Below are positions 19,139 through 29,200 of a stretch of 39,454 bases of DNA, in pieces. The stretch is taken from positions 1 through 39,454 of the forward strand of contig CAIJIZ010000324.1 of NCBI GenBank assembly GCA_903820735.1, written 5' to 3'. The translations under genes and the position numbers were made by a program. Numbering within the stretch: the stretch's first letter is position 1; each line of letters starts with the position of its first letter. The stretch is from an uncultured Pirellula sp. (GTDB taxonomy: Bacteria > Planctomycetota > Planctomycetia > Pirellulales > Pirellulaceae). The notes beneath the pieces were generated by a model, which was given only the letters and a program-made list of their open reading frames with translations, searched no databases and was not told the origin of the DNA.

Positions 19139-20380
19139 TTATTCATACCTCAGAGCATCGATCGGATCGAGCCTGCTGGCTCTCCAAGCCGGGTAGAAAC
19201 CGAAGCCGATGCCGACGCAAGCCGAGAAGATTAGGCTGACGATCGCGGCCCACTGATTGACGATGATCGGCCAGTCTCGCCCCGAAGAAACGGCGTTGAT
19301 GGCCATGGTCAGCCCCACCGATCCGACGATCCCAAGCGTCACGCCGATGGCTCCACCAACGAGAGACAAGACCATCGCCTCGACTAGAAACTGCATCAAA
19401 ATGTCTTTTGGCCGGGCCCCAACCGCCATCCGAATCCCAATTTCCCGGGTTCGCTCGGTGACAGATACAAGCATAATGTTCATGATCCCCACCCCGCCGA
19501 CGACTAGCGAGATTCCGGCTATCGATGCGAGCATCGCAGTAAGCGTTCCGGTGACGATCCCAAAGGCACTTGCGATTTCCGTGGTGTTGGCAACTTCAAA
19601 GTCAGGAGGCTGCCCCATCGAAATGCGATGGCGATCCATCATCAGCGAACGGATCTCTTGCTCGGCAACCCCCATCAAATCGGTAGACCGAGCCGACGCC
19701 AAAGCCACATCGACATTGTTGAAGTTCGATCCTTGCAGTCGTTTACGCACGGTCGTAAATGGCATCAACACAACGTCGTCTTGGTCGTCTCCGACGATGT
19801 TCGCCCCCTTGGTCGCTAGTACACCGACGATTTCAAAAGGTATGTTCTTGATGCGCACGGTCTGCCCAAGAGGATTTGCGGTCTGAAACAGTTTCTTTGA
19901 AACCGTAGATCCAATCACACAAACCTTGTTCGAGTTGTTGATGTCCCCGTCTGCAAAGAAGTTACCTGCGGAAATTTGCCAGTTGCGAACAAGCAGATAA
20001 TCGGCACCTACCCCAACTAATTCCCTTGGACGCCAATTATTGTTGCCGCTGATCACTTGCCCAACCGCCCCGACTATCGGACTTGCCGCCAATACACTCG
20101 GACACTCTTTCGAAATCGCTTGAATGTCCCCAACGGTCAACGAAGGAACTTGGCCCGAGCGCGCACCGCGAGCTTGGCGACTCCCCGGAGAGATAACGAT
20201 CACGTTCGTTCCGAGATTCTTGAACTCACCTTGAACCAACTCGCTCGCACTCGTGCCGATCGAGACCATCGCCGTAACGGCTGCGATCCCAATGACCACC
20301 CCAAGGATGGTCAGCCCCGCTCGCATCTTGTTCTTTGCTAAAGCAGCGGTAGCGATTCGGAAAATATTTAGGAATGACAC
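19139..20380 (-). CDS. ABC transporter permease, MacB/FtsX-like
   Basis: 'MRAGLTILGVVIGIAAVTAMVSIGTSASELVQGEFKNLGTNVIVISPG' and 'GGVGIMNIMLVSVTERTREIGIRMAVGARPKDILMQFLVEA' are canonical; GTG start. Confidence 0.93.
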   Translation of the reverse strand: MSFLNIFRIATAALAKNKMRAGLTILGVVIGIAAVTAMVSIGTSASELVQGEFKNLGTNVIVISPGSRQARGARSGQVPSLTVGDIQAISKECPSVLAASPIVGAVGQVISGNNNWRPRELVGVGADYLLVRNWQISAGNFFADGDINNSNKVCVIGSTVSKKLFQTANPLGQTVRIKNIPFEIVGVLATKGANIVGDDQDDVVLMPFTTVRKRLQGSNFNNVDVALASARSTDLMGVAEQEIRSLMMDRHRISMGQPPDFEVANTTEIASAFGIVTGTLTAMLASIAGISLVVGGVGIMNIMLVSVTERTREIGIRMAVGARPKDILMQFLVEAMVLSLVGGAIGVTLGIVGSVGLTMAINAVSSGRDWPIIVNQWAAIVSLIFSACVGIGFGFYPAWRASRLDPIDALRYE

Positions 20381-21525
20381 GCAAGTTCTCGGTAAAGGGT
20401 TTCGTAAAGCGCTTCGTACTTTCGCAATTGATGCCGAAGCTCGAATTCGTTGGCCGCACGCTCACGATTCGCGCTGCCGAGAGATTGTAGTTTATCGGGT
20501 TGGCGAACCAGGTCGATAACCAATCTGACCCAACCTTCCCAATCTTCTCGAACTACACTCTGAGCTTCGAGCTGCCCACCAAGCAGTGCCGCGACTCCCT
20601 CGACCCGCATGGTCGCTACCGGTAAACCCACCGACATGGCTTCAAGAATCACATTCGGCATGCCTTCGTAACGAGTCGGAAGCAACAACAGCTCCGATTC
20701 GAGCATTTTCTCTAGAACATTCGGTTGTTTGCCCAACAAATCGATGCGATGGGAAAAAGGTGAGGACTGCAAGAAGCTTTTCCAAGCCGGCATCCACGAC
20801 CCCTCACCGATGATCACCAAGCGATGATCGGGTAGCGATTGAAGGATCCTCTCGGCGTTGCGCAGAAGTACGTCGATTCCTTTTTGAAGTTCGAGCCGGC
20901 CCACGAAAAGCAACTGCTTGCTCGACTCCTCAGCGTGGGGCTGCGCCCAAGACCGCGAATTTCGAGGAATGCTGACCCCGTTTTCAATCACCATCAGTTT
21001 CTCCGAAGGAACACCTTCCTTCCTATGGCTCCAAGCCGCGACTTCGGCGCTGACGCAAACCACTCGACTCGCCGGTCTATGCCAAATCCATCCAAGCCAT
21101 CGACGCCAAGTGCGAGGCTCGACAACCCGAATACCGGGAACCCAAATGACTCCGGTCCGTCCGTAGAGCAAGCCTCCCAAGACGTTCGCGTGCCATAGAA
21201 AGCCTTGAGCTACATCCGGTTTTCGATCTTTAATCAACCTGCGCAATCCAAGCTGAGCTCGAAACCATTGCCACGGCTTGCTAGCATTCAAAAAGTGGAT
21301 TTGCAGTTCGCCGCTTGGGGCTCCCACCGCGGCTTGGCTTTGAAGGTTTTCGGAGACTTGTTTCAGGTTTTCCCACAGAACGCTTTTTGCTGCCCCTTGA
21401 GGTGGCGGGCCGATAGAGATCACCCGGACTTTTGAGCCGCGTTGAGCTAGGTACGTCGCTAATTCAGCGCAGCAGCGTTCCGCTCCCCCGGTCTCGATTT
21501 CGGTGATCAACAGATCGATAAGCAT
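20368..21525 (-). CDS. Glycosyltransferase, GT4-like
   Basis: 'LLITEIETGGAERCCAELATYLAQRG' and 'LLLPTRYEGMPNVILEAMSVGLPVATM' signatures; 3' end overlaps the start of the downstream permease by 13 bp. Confidence 0.92.
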   Translation of the reverse strand: MLIDLLITEIETGGAERCCAELATYLAQRGSKVRVISIGPPPQGAAKSVLWENLKQVSENLQSQAAVGAPSGELQIHFLNASKPWQWFRAQLGLRRLIKDRKPDVAQGFLWHANVLGGLLYGRTGVIWVPGIRVVEPRTWRRWLGWIWHRPASRVVCVSAEVAAWSHRKEGVPSEKLMVIENGVSIPRNSRSWAQPHAEESSKQLLFVGRLELQKGIDVLLRNAERILQSLPDHRLVIIGEGSWMPAWKSFLQSSPFSHRIDLLGKQPNVLEKMLESELLLLPTRYEGMPNVILEAMSVGLPVATMRVEGVAALLGGQLEAQSVVREDWEGWVRLVIDLVRQPDKLQSLGSANRERAANEFELRHQLRKYEALYETLYRELACHS

Positions 21526-21570
21526 CTACGAACCGGCTTGTTTGCGAAGTGGGATTGTTTGTGAGCTGGT

Positions 21571-21604
21571 TTGTTGGCAATCGGGGCTTGTTGGCAATCG
21601 GGGT
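21571..21604. repeat. 17-bp tandem repeat, 2 units
   Basis: TTGTTGGCAATCGGGGC / TTGTTGGCAATCGGGGT, contiguous, in a divergent intergenic region. Confidence 0.88.
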
Positions 21605-21796
21605 TTTATTGCAGCGAGATTCTTTTGAAATCTGTGTTGTGCCCGATCCGGTCGACAAGCTAAAGAGAATCTGTAGCAAAGTTTGCAGTGGCGATGGAAC
21701 ACCCGTTCCTGGATTCCTGAGCGGACTTGAATTTCCCAAGCATGGAGGCATGGGATGGTTCCACAATCCGACGCGTGCTTCGAGCGTTCTTCGCGA

Positions 21797-23005
21797 ATGG
21801 GTCTGTACGCCTGTTTCCGACGAATCGTTCATGCATTCTCGGCAAGCATTCTTCGTTATTTAACTGCGGTCGGCATTCTATTTTTATCCTTGGTTAGTTT
21901 CCTTGGTTGCGATTTCGTAGAATCGCTTCCCCCATCAAGCGGTCTTCTACCGCAGGGACAAGCGGGTTATTCACAAGCCGGTTATAGCACCGCGCAGGGT
22001 TACAGTACCGCGCAGGGCAATCCTAACGAGGTATTACCGGATTCGTCGGCATCGCGATCATTGCAAAGGACATCGTTTCGTCCAACGGAAACCGCCACCG
22101 GTCCGCTACCGGTTCCAAAACGCACACCTCAAAATACGTTGATTGCGAGTTTTAACATTCAGGCGTTTGGGGAAAAGAAGGTCTCGGACCCGGTTGTTGT
22201 GCAACGCATCGTCGCGATCTTGCGCCTTTTCGATGTCACAGCGATCCAAGAAGTTCGTGCGATGGAACAAACGGTCTTGCCGCGATTGATCCAATTGGTC
22301 AATGCCGAAGGTGCTCGCTACGATTTCATCCTAGGCCCACGCCTTGGTCGCTCCAATTCCAAAGAGCAATACTGTTACATTTACGATACGACTCGAATTG
22401 TTTCGAGTCCTTCGGCGAGTTACACCGTCAACGACACTGCGGATCTATTGCACCGCGAACCGCTTGTCGGTCGCTTTGCCACGCGCGTGCCACCTGGCTA
22501 TCCACCCTTTACTTTCTCGTTGATGAATATCCACACCGATCCAGGGGAGGTCAAGCAAGAGCTTCCGGTGATGCATACGGTGCTTCGAGCGGTTCGCGAA
22601 TACGAATGGTCCACCGCGCGCGAAGACGACGTAATGATGATGGGGGATCTCAATGCCGCACCTTCGAAATTCGGTAACTTAGCCCAAGTCCCAGGTATCT
22701 ATTGGGTCATCAATGATCAACCGACCAACACGAGACGAACCGAAATATACGACAACATTCTCTTCGACCGAGGTCCGACCAACGAGTTCATCGGACGAGC
22801 CGGCGTGCTTGAAATGACCAAGATCTTCGGTATATCGATCGACGAAGCGCTTAAGGTATCCGACCACAATCCGATCTGGGCCGAGTTCACTTCCGTCGAG
22901 CAACCTTCCCCATACTCCGTGCCCCCTGCTCACTCCAATAACCAAGCGGGTCCAGCTTTGACCACCCAAGTCCCAGTCCAAGCTGTCGGTGGGCAAACTC
23001 GTTGA
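21797..23005 (+). CDS. Endonuclease/exonuclease/phosphatase family lipoprotein
   Basis: 'LIASFNIQAFG', 'IVAILRLFDVTAIQEV', 'MMGDLNA', 'KVSDHNPIWAEF' EEP motifs; lipobox 'VSFLGC'; ORF extends to 21755 but ATG at 21797 fits the signal peptide better. Confidence 0.87.
   Translation: MGLYACFRRIVHAFSASILRYLTAVGILFLSLVSFLGCDFVESLPPSSGLLPQGQAGYSQAGYSTAQGYSTAQGNPNEVLPDSSASRSLQRTSFRPTETATGPLPVPKRTPQNTLIASFNIQAFGEKKVSDPVVVQRIVAILRLFDVTAIQEVRAMEQTVLPRLIQLVNAEGARYDFILGPRLGRSNSKEQYCYIYDTTRIVSSPSASYTVNDTADLLHREPLVGRFATRVPPGYPPFTFSLMNIHTDPGEVKQELPVMHTVLRAVREYEWSTAREDDVMMMGDLNAAPSKFGNLAQVPGIYWVINDQPTNTRRTEIYDNILFDRGPTNEFIGRAGVLEMTKIFGISIDEALKVSDHNPIWAEFTSVEQPSPYSVPPAHSNNQAGPALTTQVPVQAVGGQTR
21959..22015. 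repeat. Intragenic overlapping 15-bp and 18-bp tandem repeats
   Basis: CAAGCGGGTTATTCA/CAAGCCGGTTATAGC then GGTTATAGCACCGCGCAG/GGTTACAGTACCGCGCAG; encodes 'QAGYSQAGYSTAQGYSTAQG' just after the lipobox. Confidence 0.85.
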
Positions 23006-23059
23006 GAGTAGTACTTATTCTCGCTGCGACGAACAGACGTCGATGTGATCTACGCTATT

Positions 23060-23123
23060 GGCCTACGAAGACATTGGCCCATGAAGCCATCGGCCTACGA
23101 AGCCATCGGCCTACGAAGCCATC
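23060..23123. repeat. 16-bp tandem repeat, 4 units, between convergent genes
   Basis: GGCCTACGAAGACATT GGCCCATGAAGCCATC GGCCTACGAAGCCATC GGCCTACGAAGCCATC. Confidence 0.93.
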
Positions 23124-23154
23124 GATACGGTCGCCTTGAATGCCCTTCAAGGGA

Positions 23155-23799
23155 CTACTGCTGTGCAGCGTGAAAGTACCGGTGCAGCGTTTCTTTCGCC
23201 GCTCTGCATTCCGGGTAAATCCTAGCGGCTTCTAAAAAACATTCCTTCGCCGTCGCTTGTCGATCCATCAACCAGTAGCATTGCCCAAGCAGCACGCAAG
23301 CGCGGTAGCATTCGGGATCGAAGGAGAGCACATGTCGGCAATCATCGATCGCACCCGAGAGTTGCGAGGTATACAAACGGATGAGGCTGCGTAATAACCA
23401 AGATTCGGGATGCAAACCGTGGCGTGTCACCAGCAAATCTGCCATACGGCGTGCGGAATTCCAATTCGCTTCAGCGATGGAATCTTCGATTTCCAATGCA
23501 TATTGCCGCTGCCATTCGCATCGGATCCGCTCCAAGATCAAACTTCTCGCATCATCGGCTTCCCGACGAACCGCCGAGGATTCCGTGCGAAGCCATGGCC
23601 CAAGGAAGGAATACTCAGCTTGTTTCCCAATCAGACCCAACCCCCAAATCGCCGCTTGTTGCTTCTCGATATCCCTCGAATGCACCATCCGCTTGAGCGT
23701 ATGACTGCAATAATGCTCGGCAACGATGGTCGAAACCATCCTCCCGTACACATGCCGCTCGCGGTAGAATGTGACCAACTTGGGTGTTCGTATGTTCAT
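23155..23799 (-). CDS. HEAT/TPR-like repeat protein of unknown function
   Basis: 'MNIRTPKLVTFYRERHVYGRMV...IEKQQAAIWGLGLIGKQAEYSFL' and TPR-like 'AIDDCRHVLSFDPECYRACVLLGQCYWLMDRQATAKECFLEAARIYPE'; ATG at 23799 more plausible than 24060, which overlaps the divergent gene. Confidence 0.75.
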   Translation of the reverse strand: MNIRTPKLVTFYRERHVYGRMVSTIVAEHYCSHTLKRMVHSRDIEKQQAAIWGLGLIGKQAEYSFLGPWLRTESSAVRREADDARSLILERIRCEWQRQYALEIEDSIAEANWNSARRMADLLVTRHGLHPESWLLRSLIRLYTSQLSGAIDDCRHVLSFDPECYRACVLLGQCYWLMDRQATAKECFLEAARIYPECRAAKETLHRYFHAAQQ

Positions 23800-23870
23800 G
23801 CGTAACTCTCTGAGTGATATCCAGTGGTGTTCCACTCTAATCACCTCTTTGCAGTTCGCAATCACTATCA

Positions 23871-25103
23871 TTGAATACGGTAAAAGTAGCTTTGTGCGTC
23901 TTGACTTTTGATTTGCTCCAACATCGTTTTGTGCGCAAGTATGCGTGTATTGAGCTGTTGCTCTACGCGACTCTCTGCGCTTTGATCTTAGGTTCGAGTC
24001 ATCGAACTCTTGCTCAGTCACCCACCATACATCCCTATCGAACACCGGGTGCAATCGCATTGTGCGGTCAGCTCAAAACGATCTCGCCGGATTCTGGTTC
24101 GACCATCGAGTTGCCGCTGCTCGATTGGATCGAAAGCTCGCACCTTCGAGATCAAATACCCATATGGCTCGATCGACGTATTCCAAGTGACATCGAATTG
24201 CGATTGGAAATACCCAGCGAACAGACTTGCTACTCAGTTCTACAAAGCGTTGCAAGAAAGCTCGATGCAGAAATCGCTTGCATCGATCGATGGGTTGCTC
24301 TCGTTCCGGTCGGTTTCGCTTCTCGCATCGAATGGGCTTATTGGGATTCGATGACATCCCAAGACACACGATTAAGGACTCCGCTCAAAAATGCAATCGC
24401 TTGGAACGAAGGGACCGATACGCGGCAAATCTGGAAATCCTTCCTCGACACGTGCGGGATCCCCGTCCCAACACCTTCGCCCCTTATCGAAGCCGAGCCG
24501 GATGTATGGCGAGCCTTTCGTCTGGAACAAACCAATGCCGCCGCCGTCGCAACACTTCTGCTCTGCGGTTTCGATCAACGACTCGAATACTCAACTGATC
24601 GTTCTCCAATGATCGACTCACTCTCCGAAGGGACGCCCCCCATGGTCCCTTTTCAATACAGTTCCGAAATCCCGAAAATCGGCAAACAAGCTTGGCAAGA
24701 CTGGCGGGCTCGATGGCCGGAGCTGAAAGTCGAACGAATAGAAAATCGAGGAAGTCCAAACCGTGAGGCTTGGGAAATCCTCGCCCCGGTGGCTGCCCAT
24801 CGGGAACTAATAGATCCACTCACTCCCGTTCCCGCCCCAAAACGAACGGTCGATCCGAAACAGCCCAAGCGTTTCACGGGTCACTACCGAGGGGAAACCC
24901 GCCGGATCCTTGAAAGCCTCAGCAAACAATTGGGGCTTCGGTTTGACGCCGAAGGACTACCGGCCGACCTAGCTCGCCGAGAAATCGATGTGGTTTTTCA
25001 AAATGCCTCCCTGGAGGAACTTCTCGAGAAACTCTCGAAAGCTTCCGGGTTGCGAATCTCGGTGGGCTCCGTGAAACTTCTGGCCACTCCCATCGAGCCC
25101 TAA
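23871..25103 (+). CDS. Secreted protein with C-terminal STN-like (secretin/TonB short N-terminal) domain
   Basis: Signal peptide 'IELLLYATLCALILGSSHRTLAQ'; C-terminus 'ILESLSKQLGLRFDAEGLPADLARREIDVVFQNASLEELLEKLSKASGLRISV' STN-like; start codon TTG/GTG uncertain. Confidence 0.75.
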   Translation: MNTVKVALCVLTFDLLQHRFVRKYACIELLLYATLCALILGSSHRTLAQSPTIHPYRTPGAIALCGQLKTISPDSGSTIELPLLDWIESSHLRDQIPIWLDRRIPSDIELRLEIPSEQTCYSVLQSVARKLDAEIACIDRWVALVPVGFASRIEWAYWDSMTSQDTRLRTPLKNAIAWNEGTDTRQIWKSFLDTCGIPVPTPSPLIEAEPDVWRAFRLEQTNAAAVATLLLCGFDQRLEYSTDRSPMIDSLSEGTPPMVPFQYSSEIPKIGKQAWQDWRARWPELKVERIENRGSPNREAWEILAPVAAHRELIDPLTPVPAPKRTVDPKQPKRFTGHYRGETRRILESLSKQLGLRFDAEGLPADLARREIDVVFQNASLEELLEKLSKASGLRISVGSVKLLATPIEP

Positions 25104-25414
25104 TCGACCAAAGGTCTCAACTCCGCCCCCCTCCTTTGGCGGGTATTTCCATCCTAAACACGTTGGAATAACCTTAAAAAAGTGTCAGGGAATTGCATCG
25201 ATTTCCTCCCCCCGTCTGTTAAACTGTGGATGGATTGCTGGCATTTCTTAAAGATAAAGAATTGTTCACAACCAAGTTGACCTCGCTGATGTAGACCCTC
25301 TCCGTTGTGCATTGTTACCTACCGCTGATTTCAGCAAACTCCTCGTCTTTGTCTTTCCCTCCTCATCATCTCCTCATCGATTGGTAATGCCTTCGGGCAA
25401 CTTAGGTCAATTTC

Positions 25415-26092
25415 ATGTCGCTGCGCATTTGTTGCATAGACGATAGCCATCTATGCACACACGGTTTACAAAGGGCTGTAAGCGAAACACCCCACAGTAT
25501 CGTCGCTACTTATTCGCATCTGCGATCTCTGCAAACACATCTTGTCGAGCAACCAACAGATGTTGTGATAACAGAAGTTCGTGTTGGAGGATCCGATAGC
25601 ATCGAGTATTGCTCGGAGCTTCTCGAACAGTTCCCCAGAACAAAACTGATCCTTTATTCCTACGATGAGAATCCAACGCACGTTGCGAGAGCGAGCGCCA
25701 TCGACGCTTGGGAGTTCGTCCCCAAACGAGCACCCGTACGCAGACTCGTGGAGGCGATCGAAGCGATTGCGGACCAGCAACGCCCAAAGGGTTCGCTTAT
25801 CGATCAAGCCAAGTTGTTTCTGCGGAAGTATCACAAGCCAGCCGAGTCGATGTTGGTCCCTCTGACAAAACGGGAACATCAAATTCTCGTTCACCTAGCT
25901 CTAGGTTTGAGTAACCGCGAAATTAGCAAATCCCTGAGCATCAGTCTTGAGACGGTCAAAGAACACGTTCAAAACGTTTTACGTAAACTTCAGACAACCG
26001 ACCGAACTGCAGCAGCGATCTGGTCTTTGAGAAACGGAATCCCAACACTTCATCTCGATATTTCCGACCAGCCAAATAATCCAATTCTTTAG
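25415..26092 (+). CDS. LuxR/NarL-family response regulator with atypical receiver domain
   Basis: Receiver 'ICCIDDSHL...TDVVITEVRVGG...LILYSYDE...WEFVPKRAP' and HTH 'LTKREHQILVHLALGLSNREISKSLSISLETVKEHVQNVLRKLQTTDRTAAA'. Confidence 0.92.
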   Translation: MSLRICCIDDSHLCTHGLQRAVSETPHSIVATYSHLRSLQTHLVEQPTDVVITEVRVGGSDSIEYCSELLEQFPRTKLILYSYDENPTHVARASAIDAWEFVPKRAPVRRLVEAIEAIADQQRPKGSLIDQAKLFLRKYHKPAESMLVPLTKREHQILVHLALGLSNREISKSLSISLETVKEHVQNVLRKLQTTDRTAAAIWSLRNGIPTLHLDISDQPNNPIL

Positions 26093-26224
26093 AACGGCCA
26101 TCAACCAAAGGTTATTTCTTCTAGCCCAAGCCGCTTTGACGGATTCTTTCTTGTAAAATGACAGGTCTACTGATAAGCCTTCCTGTCTTGCCTACCCGCC
26201 ACTCGTTGCTTTTGCCAACACTTC

Positions 26225-29200
26225 ATGAACCTGACCATTCTCTCCCCCGGTCTCCTGTCTGCATTCTGCTCGGCAGCCCTATCGTGGTTTGCATTGAGTC
26301 TCTTGGCGGTCGCTCAACCGCCAAGCCCAACCGGTACACAAGCAGACATCGAGTTTTTCGAATCGAAAATCCGTCCACTGCTGATCGCTCACTGCCAAGA
26401 ATGCCACTCCCAAGAGCACAAGAAAACCAGTGGAGGGCTTGCGCTAGATTCTCGCGATGGTTGGCAACGCGGAGGTGACTCAGGTGAAGTCATTGTGCCA
26501 AATCAGCCCGATCGAAGTCTTTTGATTCTAGCTGTTGAACATGCTTCGGGGGTAAGCGCGATGCCTCCGTCGGAGCATGCCGCGAAACTTGAACCTTTCC
26601 AAATCGCTCACCTGCGTCGATGGATCGAGATGGGTGCGGTCGACCCGCGAGATTCTCAAAGCCGCCTTGGTGGAATGACAAGCGAACAAGCCGCCTCGTG
26701 GTGGTCCCTTCAACCCATCGAACACCCGGCGACTCCTGTCGCGAATGCCCGCTCGCTTGACCAACAAAGTAACTTGCAAGCCTCTGAGCCATTGGATCTT
26801 TTTCTCGATGCGAAACGTCATGAGCAAGGACTCGAGCCGGTCGCATCCGCTTCGCGCACGCGATGGTTGCGCCGCGTGACGCTTGATCTGACCGGTCTGC
26901 TGCCAACCATCGATGAGCTCGATGCATTCGAGTCCGATTCATCGGAGTTGGCTTATGAAAAAGTAGTCGATCGACTCTTGGCGAGTCCTGCACATGGCGA
27001 ACGATATGCAAGACACTGGCTTGATGTTGCTCGATACGCAGATACAGCAGGTGATGGGGCGGATTACCCGGTAAGAGAAGCGGTCGGTTACCGCGACTGG
27101 GCCGTTCGGGCTTTCCAATCGAATATGCCTTGGGATCAATTCCTCACCGAACAACTTGCAGGGGATATCCTTGCGGAGCATTGGGTATCGAAAAATCCGA
27201 CAACGCCTTCTCAACATACAAATCCACTGCAAGCCGACTCGCAGCAAGCAGATTCACAGTACGCAGACTTAGTCACCGCAACGGGTTTTCTTGCGATAGG
27301 CAAGCGATACGGTTATGCCCCAAACGCGGACTTTCAACATTTGGATTTTGCCGATGCGATCGATAGCATCGGCCGTTCGCTGCTCGGGCTCTCCATCGGT
27401 TGCGCGCGTTGCCACGATCACAAATACGATCCGGTAACAATGGAAGACTATTACGGGTTGTATGGGATTCTCGAAAGTACCCGTTGGGCGTTTCCCGGTG
27501 GTGAGGAACAGAAGCGACCGATGCATTTCCCACCCCTTGTCCCTCGCTCCATCGCAGCCCAAAAAGACTCGGAAAAGAGCTCAGCGATCGCCGCGATCGA
27601 TGCTCGAATTCGGGAGGCTGAAGGAAGGAAGCTCAGTTTGGAGCCAAACTACTTCGGCGGTGGAATCGATTTGGATTTCGAGGCTCAGGAGTTGGGGCAA
27701 GCACCGAAGGACGCTTGGTTGTCAGCGGGTCCGAACCAGGTCGTTGCCGAGGCGCAAAGTCCTTACGACGCTCATTTCGGTACAGGATCACGAGGAGTCA
27801 GGATCGGTGCCGGTACACCTTTTGAAGGTGTCCGGTATGTGTTCAAAAGATCTTTGAAGATCGCTGAGTCTCAACCCATATACTTTGCGATCGACTTCCG
27901 TGTACCGAGGAACGACCAAGGATCGTTCCGACTTTATCTTGGCCGAGGTGTGATCGAGTCGATTGCCATCGAGTGCGGAATCACCAGCAGCAGTTTTGCG
28001 ATGAAGGAGCAGGGGAAGTGGCGGGAACTTCATTCGCTCTTACCTGACCAATGGTACCACTTGCGATTGAAGCTAGATCTGGCAACTCGAAACATCACCG
28101 GAACGCTTAATCATCGATCTCGAGTTTCGCAACGAGCACAAGGAGCGGATGGGGATGCGAACTGGAGCGAGCTAGAGATTCCCGCCATCGCATTGCCACA
28201 GAATTGGGATGGTATTGCAGACACTTTTATCAGTGATGGATTTGGCCAAGTTGACAGCAAAGTACTTGAGCGAGATTTAGATAATTTAGCCTTGGAGCTT
28301 ACTCCATTTCCGCCGCTTGATGCTCAACCCCCTGAGCGTTTGCGCCCCGAGAGTCAAACTCCCGAGCAACGCGAGACGCGAGAAAAACTACAAAGTGAGA
28401 TTGCTGAGGAACTGAAGCGATTGCAGGATGAGAAAAATCGCATTGCGGCCGAACCATCGTATCGTGTCGCTTATGGTGTTAGCGAAGGGGCACCGACGGA
28501 TGCGAAAGTGCAACTGCGAGGTGAGCCGGACAAATTGGGGGCTGTGGTTCCACGCAAAAATCTCACCATTCTAGGGGGAGAAACATTAGAGCATCCGGGA
28601 TCGGGAAGTGGACGCCTGGAGCTTGCGCGTTGGCTTACTCGTTCCGACAATCCGTTGGTTGCGAGAGTTTGGGTCAATCGGGTGTGGCAATGGCATTTTG
28701 GAAAAGGCTTGGTAGCAACGTCGAGCGACTTCGGTGCGCGGGGTGAATTGCCCACTCATCCTGAGTTACTCGATTACCTCGCATCCGAATTTGTATCTTC
28801 TGGATGGGATGTGCAACGATTGCATCGATCGATCGTATTGTCGGGTGCTTATCGTCTCGATAGCGACGGGGAGCAAGATGCACGGCAAAGTGCTTCAACC
28901 GATCCAGGGAATCGGCTGTTGTGGCGGATGAGCAAGCGTCCTTTGGATGCAGAGTCGCTTCGCGATGGAATGCTTCAATTAAGCGGGCAGTTGGATCGGC
29001 GAACGCCAGAAGCACATCCATTTCCCAAGGTTGATACATGGGCCTTTACCATCCACAATCCTTTTTATGCGAACTACGAGACGAACCGTCGAAGCCTTTA
29101 CATGATGCAGCAGCGCAATCGTCGGCATCCGTACTTAGGCTTGTTCGACGGAGCTGATCCAAACCAAAGTGTGGCCGAGCGATTTGCGACAACGACTCCG

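Noticed and set aside
23060-23123. Possible CRISPR-like repeats
   Set aside because: 16-bp head-to-tail repeats without spacers and no cas genes.
23800-24060. N-terminal extension of the TPR-like minus-strand ORF
   Set aside because: Would overlap the divergent secreted-protein gene by ~190 bp; ATG at 23799 gives a coherent N-terminus.
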